DNA of 64,000 nt, taken from the NCBI RefSeq assembly GCF_016937515.1, contig NZ_JAFHKM010000002.1, positions 1,917,001-1,981,000 on the forward strand, in the 5' to 3' direction. The notes under the pieces were generated by a model. The model made no database searches, was not told where the DNA came from, and saw only the letters and a program-made list of their open reading frames with translations. A program made the position numbers and the translations under genes. Numbering within the stretch: the first letter of the stretch is position 1; every line of letters starts with the position of its first letter. This document shows positions 25,555 to 34,241 of the stretch, one piece after another. This DNA comes from Cohnella algarum (lineage in GTDB: Bacteria > Bacillota > Bacilli > Paenibacillales > Paenibacillaceae).

Positions 25555-25690
25555 AGTTGAGTCGTGACAACTCATCTCAACCCTCCAAACGCCTGCAGCC
25601 GTGCGCAGTTGAGTAAAAATGACTCATCTCGCCGACTCGGCACGTCCGCTAACGTTCCAGTTGAGTCGTGGCGACACATCTCAGCACGCC
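25555..25690. repeat. 104-bp dyad repeat, locus 1 (one and a third units)
   Basis: AGTTGAGTCG recurs at 25555 and 25659, a spacing of exactly 104 bp. Each unit has two dyads (TGAGTCGT...ACTCATCT and TGAGTaaaaatgACTCATCT) about 52 bp apart. The same unit occurs at 31.9 kb and 43.9 kb. The rest of the 25457-25812 gap holds no recognisable gene. Confidence 0.85.
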
Positions 25691-25812
25691 ATGCCAGCCA
25701 TGCGCTTTCTATGGATAGCATTATTCTGCAACGAAAGGCAGGAAAATGACGAGAAATGGCGAATTTTTGAACTTGGAAGATTTGCCAAACTACATCCTAG
25801 GAGGACAACTTT

Positions 25813-27272
25813 ATGCATCGACGAATTAGCAAACTGGCGTTGGCACTTCTATTGTTCCTTGCCGCGACAGTTACAGCGACGGCGCCGAAGCCGGCTTCGG
25901 CGGCAGGCGTTTCCTTCAAGGACGTAGCCGCGTCGCATTGGGCTTACGCGGCCATCGGCCAAGCCGCAGAGAACGGTTGGGTCGACGGTTATACCGACGG
26001 CACGTTCCGTCCGGCGCAGCTTGTGACGGAAGCCGAATTTCTTAAGCTGCTTCTGGGAGCGGCGGTCCCCGGCGAGCTGACGCAGCAGCAAGCGGGCGAA
26101 GCTTGGAGCGCGCCTTATTACCGCTATGCGGAGGAGCGCGGATTCCCGTTGGCCGCGGAGGGGCTGTATTCGACCGAGGAGGAGCGGCACAACTTATCGC
26201 AGCGTTGAAAGGGGAGAATTTAGGTCGTACCGAGGCCGTGCAGTATTTGCTGGACAACGGCCTTTCCAGCGGCATCGACTCCGCGACGGTAGAGGGCTAC
26301 CGGATGACGAACCGGCTGAGCCGGGCGGAGGCCGTTCAATTTATCGCCAACGTGTTGGCGGGAGAAACCGGAGGCACGGGCGGCGCGGGTTCCGAGCCCG
26401 TTGCGTCGTCGGATGCTCCTTATCGTCTCCGGGGCGTCGGAATCGGGGATACGGAAGCGGCGGTCATCGCGCTGTTGGGCGAGCCGAATCGGCGGGATCC
26501 GAGCGAATACGGCTTCCAGTGGTACATTTATAACAAAAATTATGCGCAATACGCTCAAATCGGAATCAGCGGGGGAAAAGTCGTCGCGCTGTTCTCCAAC
26601 GCGAATGTATGGGAAAGCGACGACGGCATCGGCATCGGGACCGCGAGCTCGGTCGTCACCGGCAAGCTGGGCGCCGCCAAAAGCCTGTCGGATCTCAATA
26701 CGAATATGAATGTGAACTTGGCAAGCGCCACCTATCCGAGCTATGAGAAGGATGGGGCCGTCCTTACGTTTATGTTGGACGATTTCAACAGCCGCAAAGT
26801 AATGGGCATCTATATCGTCGAGCAGGCAACCGCCGCGGCGCGAAGCGGAACCTACGGCAACGTCAGCAAAGCCGTGCTGTCCGCTTACGAGCGCGAGATT
26901 TTCGATCTGACGAACGTGGCCCGCGTGCAAGCCGGTCAAAAAGCGTTCGCATGGGACGACAAAATCGCCGCTACGGCGCGAAACCACAGCACCGATATGG
27001 GCGAGCGTGCTTTCTTCGCCCACGAAAATCCCGACGGCGAAAGTCCTTTCGACCGAATGGACGCCGACGGAATCGTTTATTCGGCCGCAGGCGAGAACAT
27101 TGCCGCCGGGCTGCCGAACGCCATTTTCGCGCATGCGGGATGGATGAATTCGGAGGGCCACCGCAAAAACATTTTGAACGATAAATACGAACGGCTCGGC
27201 GTCGGGAACGCCTATTCGACCGACTACGAATATAGAATCTACTACGCGCAAAACTTCTATACGCCCGGTTGA
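25813..27272 (+). pseudogene. SLH-CAP surface protein gene with a -1 frame break
   Basis: The gene starts at ATG 25813 (CTAGGAGG upstream) with a signal peptide (ALALLLFLAATVTATA) and an SLH motif (DVAASHWAYAAIGQAAENGW, DGTFRPAQLVTEAE). The frame then runs into a stop at 26206-26208. Adding one G to GGGG at 26160-26163 joins it to the downstream frame: VFDRGGAAQLIAALKGENLG and a second SLH-like motif, a CAP-associated N-terminal domain (RGVGIGDTEAAVIALLGEPN), and a CAP/SCP domain of the YkwD type (HSTDMGERAFFAHENPDGES, SAAGENIAAG, GWMNSEGHRKNIL). Repaired, it is about 486 residues. CAP domains of this type are common in spore and envelope proteins; the activity is unknown. A homopolymer error is the likelier cause than true decay. 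Confidence 0.85.
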
Positions 27273-27288
27273 CGCGATCGATCGAATT

Positions 27289-27339
27289 CGGGCCCGGAGG
27301 AACCTGTCGTCGGACGGGCGCCTCCGGGCCCGTTTTTTT
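27289..27339 (+). terminator. Strong intrinsic terminator
   Basis: CGGGCCCGGAGG (27289-27300) pairs perfectly with CCTCCGGGCCCG (27321-27332) and is followed by seven T. Confidence 0.92.
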
Positions 27340-27373
27340 GAGAGGGGGAAATCTCCTCGAGGCGCAACGGCAT

Positions 27374-28500
27374 TTAAAGATTTTTCGTCAGCGCCATGAA
27401 CTTCACTTTGTCGTCCGCGAAATAAAGGCTGAACGTCGTTTCGCCCAGGAGGTAACTCCACTCGCTTTCCAACTGCAGGTTCGGACTGCCCAGGAGCTCG
27501 GCGGCGCGATCCCGCCCGGTTCCGACGGAAACGCCTCCCGGCGTCGAGACATTGTCTTTTGAGAACACGATCGTCCGGGGCAATTCCAAAATGCCCTGCT
27601 GCTCGAATACGCGGGATTGTCCGAACCTGGCGGTGTCCGGATCATGGTAGGGGATCTCCTCGTCGGGCTCCAGATGGGCCAGCAGTTCGATCTCCCAGGC
27701 CGTGTAATCTTTCCCTCCGATTTCGAACGCCTCGGGGCCATGTCCGATATCGTTCGACACAATTGCGCTTAGCCGGTCCCGTTCCTCCCGATTCGCTCTC
27801 ATCATCTCGCCCCACTGGCCCCAGGGAGAATCCGGTTTGTACAACGCGTGCATAAGGGTTAGCGTTTCCGGGTATGCAAAAAACAGCGAATCGCCGATCC
27901 GGAACATATTTTCATTGAAATCGTAAGGGACGGCATATGCGCTCCCGTCTTTCACCCGAAAGCTGAATTGATAGGGGTAATCCCTCGCCGTAAGCGGCCC
28001 ATAAGTCGTTCTGCCAAGATGAAACGTCAGCAGATCCGGCATCACGACCCCATACTCCGCATCGGATAAAGTTCGGTACTCGTCCTTCTCGTTGGCCGTT
28101 TCGTAGATTCGCAGTTCCGTCACGTCGTTGACGTCGAAGGGCAGCTGGCCGAACGGGGTCCCTTTGGAAATGTCGACCGTCAGCAGCTCCCCGGCGAACG
28201 GATGGGCCTTCACCGGGATTCGCGCGTATCCGCTCGCGGCGGGATTGACCGTTCCCGGTTCTCCCGGCGTCCAGAGGAGACTCGCCCCCAAACGGCCGAC
28301 GCCGCAAAGACGAAAGCCGCCGCTCCGCCCCAGGCGAGCCGGCGACGCTTGCTGCGCGCCGCCGGAACGCTCCCCGCATGCGCCGCCCCTTTTCGCCCGG
28401 CAAGGCTCTCGATCCGGTTCATATGCTCGTCCGTAAACGTCCGCTCCCGAAAAGGTTCTCCTTTCAGTCGTCCGTACCAATCCGGGTTTCCTTCATTCAT
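27374..28500 (-). pseudogene. Membrane anti-sigma-like protein gene with a -1 frame break
   Basis: The start is ATG 28500, overlapping the end of the sigma gene by 8 bp. The N-terminal part (MNEGNPDWYGRLKGEPFRER, then HMNRIESLAGR) and a single membrane segment (LAWGGAAAFVFAASAVW) are in one frame, which ends early. One more G in the GGGGG run (28285-28289 on the plus strand as C5) joins it to SLLWTPGEPG and about 300 further residues. These form an extracellular domain ending KFMALTKNL. Layout and overlap with an ECF sigma gene are typical of anti-sigma factors; the outer domain is not one I recognise. The repaired length is about 375 residues. Confidence 0.75.
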
Positions 28501-28950
28501 AGGCCATGTCCTCCTTCCATCGATCGGCCATTCGCCGCCTGGCTCTGGCCAGCCTCGACTTGACCGTTCCTTCCGAGATGCCCAGAACGCCGGCGATTTC
28601 CTTCATGTTCAATTCGTACTTCGCATGCAAAATCAGCACTTCCCTCCACTTCAGCGGCATGTCCAGCACGGCGGTCCAGATTTCGTCCGTCAGCTCTCGT
28701 TCGAGCGCCTCGCGTTCGGCCGAAGGGCTGACGCCATGGCGGGCCGTTCGGTCGGTCAGCGTAACCTTGCGCACGAAAGCCGCCCGCAAATAATTGATCG
28801 CCACGTTCCGGATAATCGCCAGCAGCCAGGTGCGCACGCTCGACGTCCCCCGAAACGTCCCGATCGCCCCGAACGCTTTGAGAAATACATCCTGGGAGAC
28901 GTCGTCGGCGAAATCGCAACGCAGTTCGGCGATCGGTTCCCTTTTCCGGC
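28493..28950 (-). pseudogene. ECF sigma factor, N terminus lost or garbled
   Basis: The frame ending at 28493 encodes a clear ECF sigma region: FADDVSQDVFLKAFGAIGTF and SVRTWLLAIIRNVAINYLRA for sigma-2, then EIWTAVLDMPLKWREVLILH and ELNMKEIAGVLGISEGTVKS with RLARARRRM for sigma-4. Upstream of CRKREPIAELRCDF the frame stays open to 29002, yet it has no ATG, GTG or TTG, and a terminator-like hairpin covers 28953-28980. The core-binding part of sigma-2 is therefore truncated or displaced by an indel. A GTG at 28837 would give a 114-residue form lacking most of sigma-2. Its partner anti-sigma gene is also broken. Confidence 0.7.
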
Positions 28951-28952
28951 AT

Positions 28953-28980
28953 AAAAAAACCGCCGCCCGGCCGTCGGCAG
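28953..28980 (-). terminator. Possible terminator for the exonuclease gene
   Basis: Read on the minus strand, GCCGACGGCCGGGCGGC folds with a short loop and is followed by GG and seven T. It lies 85 bp past the exonuclease stop. Confidence 0.45.
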
Positions 28981-29064
28981 CAGGTTGCGGTTGAAAGCGA
29001 CTTCAAGTTGTCACATGGAAGCCTTGCATAGAAGCGTTCGGCCGAGGCGTGGCCGACCTTCCGC

Positions 29065-29841
29065 TTAGTCGCGTTTTTCGCCGGACGGCGAAGGTTTTTT
29101 CTCCAATTCCGCTTCGAACACATCGCGCAGCTCGGCCAGCTTTTTCGCGTCGTCCGCCGGGATTTTGCCCTCCAGAAACTGCTTGACGACGATGTCCCAC
29201 TGCGGAACGGTTTTCCGGGCGCGCAGGGAGCGGACGGCGCTTTTGACGAGCCTTCTTTCCTTGGAGTTGGTGTACAGATCCTTGTATTGCTGCTTGAATT
29301 CGAAATCCAGCTCGGAAAAAATTTTCCGGAACACCTCGGCCGTCATTTTCGCGTCGTCCAGCGCCCGGTGGGCCGAGCCTTCCGCCGCGATGTTCAGGTC
29401 CTGCAGGGCGGCTTCGACGCTGACGTCGTTCGTTACTTTTTTGTAGCGCAAATAGCCTTTGAGCAGGTCGAAATAATGGGCGGCGAGCCAGTAGGAATCG
29501 TCCAGCTTGTGCATGCGCGTATCGAGCACGATGCGCTTGAAATCCTCGCCGCCCCAGGTGACGAACAGGCACTCCCCGCCGCGGTCCAGCCATTTCCGGA
29601 AATCCGCGATCACGTTGGGGAAGCCGTCGGCCCGGTCGATATCCTCTTGGGGGATGCCGGTTTTTTTCTTGATGAAGGAGTTCAGCTTCGAAAAGTACAC
29701 CGGCTTGATCAGCGCCGAAAATTCGTCCGTGATCGCAAGCGCGGCGTTCAAACGGACGGCTCCGATCTCGATGACTTCCATCGGCAGTTCGCTGGCGAAC
29801 TTGCGGCCGTTGAATTCGATATCCAAAACAATATAGTCCAC
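29065..29841 (-). CDS. DEDDh-type 3'-5' exonuclease
   Basis: A 258-residue member of the DnaQ/epsilon-like exonuclease superfamily. The metal-binding motifs are visible: ExoI DIEFNG at the N terminus (Asp and Glu of VLDIEFN), ExoII in LFVTWGGEDFKRIVLD (Asp), and ExoIII AHRALDDAKMTAE with the His and Asp that define DEDDh enzymes. The last 60 residues are charged and helical. The start is GTG 29841, 7 bp after GGAGG; the open frame runs much further upstream but lacks family sequence there. It may act on RNA or DNA ends, in the style of KapD/oligoribonuclease relatives. Confidence 0.88.
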   Translation of the reverse strand: MDYIVLDIEFNGRKFASELPMEVIEIGAVRLNAALAITDEFSALIKPVYFSKLNSFIKKKTGIPQEDIDRADGFPNVIADFRKWLDRGGECLFVTWGGEDFKRIVLDTRMHKLDDSYWLAAHYFDLLKGYLRYKKVTNDVSVEAALQDLNIAAEGSAHRALDDAKMTAEVFRKIFSELDFEFKQQYKDLYTNSKERRLVKSAVRSLRARKTVPQWDIVVKQFLEGKIPADDAKKLAELRDVFEAELEKKPSPSGEKRD

Positions 29842-29918
29842 GTTCAAACCTCCGTTCCGAATCCCCATGAATCCCATTTTAACAGAGTTCGGCGGAGAAA
29901 AGAAAATCGGGGCCGGCT

Positions 29919-29969
29919 TTGACATTTGCATGTTCATAGTGTATATATATAATATATACACTATGAACA
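29919..29969 (+). promoter_or_regulatory. Promoter with long perfect operator dyad (GntR/YtrA type)
   Basis: TTGACA (29919-29924) is 17 bp from TATATA (29942-29947); TATAAT at 29948-29953 is an alternative -10. A perfect dyad with 17-bp arms (TGTTCATAGTGTATATA, 29931-29947, and its complement 29953-29969) covers the -10 region. It sits directly before the GntR gene, so autorepression is very likely. Confidence 0.88.
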
Positions 29970-29979
29970 AAGGTGATTT

Positions 29980-30366
29980 ATGAAAATCATCCTGTCCAAC
30001 GCATCCGACGAGTCGCTGTACGCGCAAATCGTCCGGCAAATCCGCGACGCGATCATCGGCGGCGAGCTGCTGCCGGGGCAGCCGCTGCCTTCGATCCGGC
30101 AGTTGGCCAAAGATTTGCAGATCAGCGTCATTACGACAAAGCGCGCATACGAGGAACTGGAAAAGGAGCGGCTGATCGACTCGGTCGTCGGCAAGGGCTC
30201 TTTCGTTTCCGGCGCCAATCCGGCTTTTATCCGGGAGAGGCGCGTGCGGCAGCTCGAGGAGAAAATGGCGGAAATCGTCAAGGAAGGACGAGCTCTGCAG
30301 CTCAGCTTGCAGGACCTGCAGGAGCAACTGGCGCTCCTGTTCGAACAGGAGGAGGAGGAAGCATGA
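29980..30366 (+). CDS. GntR-family repressor, YtrA subgroup
   Basis: A 128-residue regulator. The winged helix is SLYAQIVRQIRDAIIGGELL, SIRQLAKDLQISVITTKRAY and a wing ending GKGSFVSG. The short C-terminal tail (residues 75-128) is a helical dimerisation segment, as in YtrA-type GntR proteins that control ABC transporter operons and respond to cell-wall antibiotics in Bacillus. AAAGGTG precedes ATG 29980. The gene overlaps the ABC ATPase start by 4 bp (ATGA), and a long dyad lies in its own promoter. Confidence 0.9.
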   Translation: MKIILSNASDESLYAQIVRQIRDAIIGGELLPGQPLPSIRQLAKDLQISVITTKRAYEELEKERLIDSVVGKGSFVSGANPAFIRERRVRQLEEKMAEIVKEGRALQLSLQDLQEQLALLFEQEEEEA

Positions 30367-31229
30367 ATGTGATCGAGACGCGCGGATTAAGCAAGCAATT
30401 CGCCCGATTCGCGCTCAAGGACGTCTCTTTGGAAATCAAGCAGGGCTTCATTACCGGCTTGATCGGACCGAACGGAGCGGGCAAAAGCACCTTGATCCGC
30501 CTGCTGATGGGCATGGCGGTGCCGGGCGCGGGGGAGATCCGCATTTTCGGGAAGCCGATGCCCGCCGACGAGGCCGCGATCCGGGAGCGCATCGGATTCG
30601 TGTCGGAGGAATGCAATTTTTACGAGCATTTGTCGATTGCCGCCATGAAACGGGTGATCGCCCCGTTTTACGGTCGTTGGGACGACAAGCGCTTCAACGA
30701 TTATTTGGAGCGGTTCGAGCTCCATCCGAAAGCCAAAATCCGGAGCTTGTCCAAAGGAATGAAAATGAAGCTGTCGCTCTGCTTCGCCTTGTCCCGCGGG
30801 GCCGATCTTCTGGTCATGGACGAGCCGACGGCCGGGCTCGATCCGGTGTTCCGCCGGGAACTGCTGGACATTTTGGCCGACCTCATGCTGGACGAGGGGC
30901 ATTCGATTTTGTTTTCCTCGCATATAACGACGGACCTCGACCGAATCGCCGACTATATCGTTTTTATCCATCAGGGAAAGCTGGTGTTCAACGAATCGCG
31001 CGAGCGGGTGTTCGAGAAATACGCCCTGGTCAAAGCTGCGCCCGAGCTGCTGGATCGGGACGTGCGGAAGCTGTTCGTCGGAATCCGGGAAACGGCGATC
31101 GGCTTCGAGGGGCTGACGGAACGGCGCGAAGAGGCGCTGCGGCTGTTCGGAAAATCGGCGGTTCTGGAAAAGCCCACGCTGGAGGATATTATGTTTTTTA
31201 CGGCAAAAGGGGGGCGGCAGCATGATTAA
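30363..31229 (+). CDS. ABC transporter ATP-binding protein (YtrB-like)
   Basis: A 288-residue ATPase. Walker A is GPNGAGKST near residue 38, the signature is LSKGMKMKLSL near 130, Walker B is LLVMDEPTAGLDP near 152 and the switch His lies in ILFSSH near 187. It is coupled by ATGA overlap to the GntR repressor and by an 8-bp overlap to the permease, so the three form one operon. The arrangement matches antibiotic-inducible Ytr-type exporters in Firmicutes. The C-terminal 70 residues are an accessory domain typical of ABC-2 exporters. Confidence 0.92.
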   Translation: MNVIETRGLSKQFARFALKDVSLEIKQGFITGLIGPNGAGKSTLIRLLMGMAVPGAGEIRIFGKPMPADEAAIRERIGFVSEECNFYEHLSIAAMKRVIAPFYGRWDDKRFNDYLERFELHPKAKIRSLSKGMKMKLSLCFALSRGADLLVMDEPTAGLDPVFRRELLDILADLMLDEGHSILFSSHITTDLDRIADYIVFIHQGKLVFNESRERVFEKYALVKAAPELLDRDVRKLFVGIRETAIGFEGLTERREEALRLFGKSAVLEKPTLEDIMFFTAKGGRQHD

Positions 31230-31848
31230 TCTGATTCGCAAGGAAATTTTCGTGCTCAGCTATTATCATTTGTTCGTCCTTTTGTACGTCGTGTTTTTTG
31301 GCGTTCTTTTTCTGTCGAAGCAATCTCCGGCGCTGATTTCGGCCCTCCCGGCCATGATGCTGATGATGTTCGCCTCCAATCTCGAAATGCGCAACAAGAG
31401 CGCCCTGTTCGTCGGAAGCTTGCCGGTGCGCCGGAAGCAGATCGTGCTGGCCAAATACGTCTGCGTGCTGATCTATGCCGCGGTCGGGCTTGTTTTGAGC
31501 GTCCTCGTGATGCTGCTGAACAAGTACGCGTTGGGCCGGGAGATGGCATGGTCGTTCGAGCTCGCGGCGGCGGCCGTCACGGTCGATCTCCTGTTCTTTT
31601 CGCTATACTTTCCGATCTACTACCGGCTCGGGCAAAAAGGCGCGCAATTCGTCGTCTACATCGTGATCTTCCTGATGGCCTTCGGCATTGTCCTCTTGAC
31701 GAACGAGGGCGAGAGCATGGGCGCCGTACCGTTGGGACGACTCTCCGCTGGCTTCGGTTCGCTGCTGCCGGTCGCGGGACTTGCGCTGCTCGCGGTTTCT
31801 TACCGGGTGTCGGCCGCGATTTTTCAGAAAAAGGATATCGACGTTTAA
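31222..31848 (+). CDS. ABC-2 type permease
   Basis: A 208-residue membrane protein with six predicted segments, of the ABC-2 family (ABC2_membrane_5-like). It begins MINLIRKEIFVLSYYHLFVL, typical of this group. It should form the membrane channel for the preceding ATPase. The gene starts 8 bp inside the ATPase gene, so translation is coupled. The last gene of the operon; a terminator follows 22 bp later. Confidence 0.88.
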   Translation: MINLIRKEIFVLSYYHLFVLLYVVFFGVLFLSKQSPALISALPAMMLMMFASNLEMRNKSALFVGSLPVRRKQIVLAKYVCVLIYAAVGLVLSVLVMLLNKYALGREMAWSFELAAAAVTVDLLFFSLYFPIYYRLGQKGAQFVVYIVIFLMAFGIVLLTNEGESMGAVPLGRLSAGFGSLLPVAGLALLAVSYRVSAAIFQKKDIDV

Positions 31849-31869
31849 AAAGGGAGCTTGCGAAACGAG

Positions 31870-31908
31870 AAGCCGCCTCGCCCGGTTCAGGGGCGAAGGC
31901 GGCTTTTT
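31870..31908 (+). terminator. Intrinsic terminator of the GntR-ABC operon
   Basis: AGCCGCCTCGCCC pairs with GGGGCGAAGGCGGCT (two mismatches) around GGTTCA, followed by TTTTT. Confidence 0.85.
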
Positions 31909-31934
31909 CCCGTCAAACGCATACAGCCGCACGC

Positions 31935-32220
31935 AGTTGAGTAAAAAAGACTCATCTTACCGCCTCCGCACGCATGCTAAAGATCCGGTTGAGTCGTGGC
32001 GACTCATCTCAACCCACCGAATCCACACGGCCATACGCATTTGAGTAAAAAAGACTCATCTTACCGCCTCCGCACGCATGCTAAAGATCCGGTTGAGTCG
32101 TGGCGACTCATCTCAACCCACCGAATCCACACGGCCATACGCATTTGAGTAAAAAAGACTCATCTTACCGCCTCCATACGCATGCTAACGATTCGGTTGA
32201 GTCGTGGCGACTCATTTCGA
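31935..32220. repeat. 104-bp dyad repeat, locus 2 (almost three units)
   Basis: GGTTGAGTCG recurs at 31987, 32091 and 32195, spaced exactly 104 bp. Each unit has GAGTCG-TGG-CGACTC and, about 52 bp away, GAGT-aaaaaag-ACTC, each followed by ATCT. Two neighbouring units are almost identical. The array fills the gap between the ABC operon terminator and the sbnB stop codon. Confidence 0.92.
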
Positions 32221-32286
32221 CCCGCTATGCGCATGTTTGCGGCGGTCGATCGCGATGGCGGGCGCCTTTGTCCGACGCGCCGGCGG

Positions 32287-33255
32287 CTACCCGTCCAGAA
32301 GGCGCCCGGCGTAGTTCCGCAAGGCCAATTCGTAATACCGGCGGGCGATGCCGATATCGAAGGCGGCCATTCCCATCGGGTTGAAAAACACGGGCTCGTC
32401 GGCGGCAAATCGGCCGAGCGCGTCTTCGTGCAGCACTTGCTTGAGCGTGACCGTATCCCGCTCGCCCAGTCCGAACGCCTGATGCAGGCGCTCGATGTCG
32501 GTGTTTTCCCGGCATACCTCCCGCCAGTCGTCGACGACGACGGCGGCGAGCGACCGGACGCTGTGCGGCATATAATCCCGCAGCGACACGTTCAGGAGCA
32601 GGGCGCCCGGAGGCGGGGGCTCGTCGATGTAGCGCTCCGGGGCGGTCGTGCACGTAGCGAAAATATCGGCGTGGCGATACGCCTCGCGCCAGCTGCCCGC
32701 AATGACGACCGAGTTCCGAAGGTCGTCCGGCACGGTTTCGGGCGCGATCCCGTTCGCGTCGAACAGGAGCGTCCAGGCGAGGCGGTCCCCGAGCAGGGCG
32801 CGCAGCATCTCCAGGTGGGCCCGGCCGATCGGCCCCCACCCGACGATGCCGGCCGTCAGCGACCGGTCCGGCCGGCGCTTCAGCCAGCCGCGCAGCATGG
32901 CGCCGCTGACCGCGGCCGTGCGCAGGGCGTTCAGCAGGCCGCTGCGAAAAAACGCGATCGGCTCTCCGGTATCCGGATCGTTCAGAATAATCGCATTGTG
33001 CGCGCGGGGCAGGCCGAGCTTGCGGTTTCCGGGAAAGCTCGCGATCCACTTGATGCCGCAAGCCTCGATCCCGCCCCCGACGTAGGCGGGCATGGCGATG
33101 ATGCGGTTGGCCGGATCGCCGAACCGCAAATACGGCTTGAGCGGCTGGGCGATCGCCTCCGTTTGCAGCAGCCCGGCGATTTTTTCCGCTTCGTCGGCCA
33201 ATCCCGGCCAATCGACGCCAAGCCGCATAATATCGCCGTCGTTCAAATAGATCAT
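32287..33255 (-). CDS. sbnB: 2,3-Diaminopropionate biosynthesis dehydrogenase SbnB
   Basis: A 322-residue ornithine-cyclodeaminase/mu-crystallin-fold enzyme. In staphyloferrin B synthesis SbnB uses NAD to split N-(1-amino-1-carboxyl-2-ethyl)-glutamate into L-2,3-diaminopropionate and 2-oxoglutarate. Family features are GIEACGIKWIASFPGNRKLG, the nucleotide motif GIVGWGPIGRAHLEML near residue 145 and DDWREVCRENTDIERLHQAF. ATG 33255 overlaps the sbnA stop (ATGA), and AAAGGAG lies upstream. It is the last gene of a three-gene minus-strand operon. The product is probably 2,3-diaminopropionate for a siderophore or peptide; the remaining siderophore genes are not here. Confidence 0.9.
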   Translation of the reverse strand: MIYLNDGDIMRLGVDWPGLADEAEKIAGLLQTEAIAQPLKPYLRFGDPANRIIAMPAYVGGGIEACGIKWIASFPGNRKLGLPRAHNAIILNDPDTGEPIAFFRSGLLNALRTAAVSGAMLRGWLKRRPDRSLTAGIVGWGPIGRAHLEMLRALLGDRLAWTLLFDANGIAPETVPDDLRNSVVIAGSWREAYRHADIFATCTTAPERYIDEPPPPGALLLNVSLRDYMPHSVRSLAAVVVDDWREVCRENTDIERLHQAFGLGERDTVTLKQVLHEDALGRFAADEPVFFNPMGMAAFDIGIARRYYELALRNYAGRLLDG

Positions 33256-34231
33256 TCCGCTTGCTCCTTTGCGGCCGCCTCGGGCAGGGAGGCAACCCAT
33301 TCGTCGTCGTAAACGGTGTCCCAGTACCGGTCGCCCCGGTCCGGGAGAATGGCGACGCACGTCGCATCCGCCGGGATGTCCGCCCGCATGCGCCGGATGG
33401 CCGAAACGACGCCGCCCGACGAAGCGCCGGCGAGAATCGCCTCCGTGCGCAGCAGCTCGCGGCACCCGGCGACGCAGTCGCGATCGGTGACGCGGACGAC
33501 GCGATCGGCCAGCTCCCGGCGCGCGAGCGGCGGCACGATCGCCGCCCCGAGCCCCGGCAGGCGGCGCGCGCCCCGGCGGCGCCCGCCCCGAAGATCGCGC
33601 TGCCGGCGGCGTCCACCGCGACGATCCGCGCGGCCCGCCCCTCGGCGCGAAGCCGCTCGGCGCAGCCGCGCAGCGTGCCGAACGTGCTCACGCCGCAGAA
33701 CAGAAAATCGATTCGGTCCAGCTCGCGCAAAATCTCCGGCATCGTCGAATTGTAGTGCGCCAGGTAATTGGCCGGATTGGCGTACTGGTTCGGCCAGCAG
33801 CAATCGGCGATTTCGGCCTGCAGCTCGCGAATGCGCCGGATCCGGGCGGGCAAATATTCTCCCGTCTCCGGGTCGGGCCGGTCGACCGTCTCGACGACCG
33901 CCCCCAGGCCTCGGAGCGCTTGCAGGTGGGCGGCCGTCGTGCGCGGATCCACGACGCAAATAAATCGCAGCCCGTAATAGCCGCAGACGAGCGCCAGGCT
34001 GATCGCCAGATTGCCGGAGCTGGACTCGACGACGGTCGTTCCGGGGCCGATACGGCCGTTATCGATGGCGTCCCGGATCATGCCGAGGGCCGCGCGGTCT
34101 TTGGCGCTGCCGCCGGGATTCATCATTTCCAGCTTCGCGAATACCCGGAAGGGCGCGTCCGCGAACAGATTCGCAAGCGGCACGAGCGGCGTCCGGCCAA
34201 TCGCGGACAGCAGTCCTCCCGCAGCTTTCAT
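33252..34231 (-). CDS. sbnA: 2,3-Diaminopropionate biosynthesis synthase SbnA (frame broken in this sequence)
   Basis: A PLP-dependent cysteine-synthase-fold enzyme. SbnA joins O-phosphoserine and glutamate to N-(1-amino-1-carboxyl-2-ethyl)-glutamate. Visible are AIGRTPLVPL, MNPGGSAKDRAAL (PLP Lys), VVESSSGNLAISLAL, GVSTFGTLRGC and, in the second frame, PGLGAAIVPPLARRELAD, ILAGASSGGVVSAI and DRGDRYWDTVYDDEW. The frame slips by -1 near C4 at 33571-33574; adding one base gives AAGGARRLPGLG and a full protein of about 326 residues, the normal size. The start is ATG 34231 (GAGGTG upstream). As read, the first frame continues as a long false product; I do not regard it as a fusion. Confidence 0.88.
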
Positions 34232-34241
34232 TCGCTCCACC

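Noticed and set aside
32225-34240. A 671-codon minus-strand open frame starting with SbnA
   Set aside because: After about residue 217 it no longer resembles SbnA and reads the sbnB gene out of frame (Arg/Ala-rich). The true C terminus is in the next frame, so this is a frameshift product and not a fusion.
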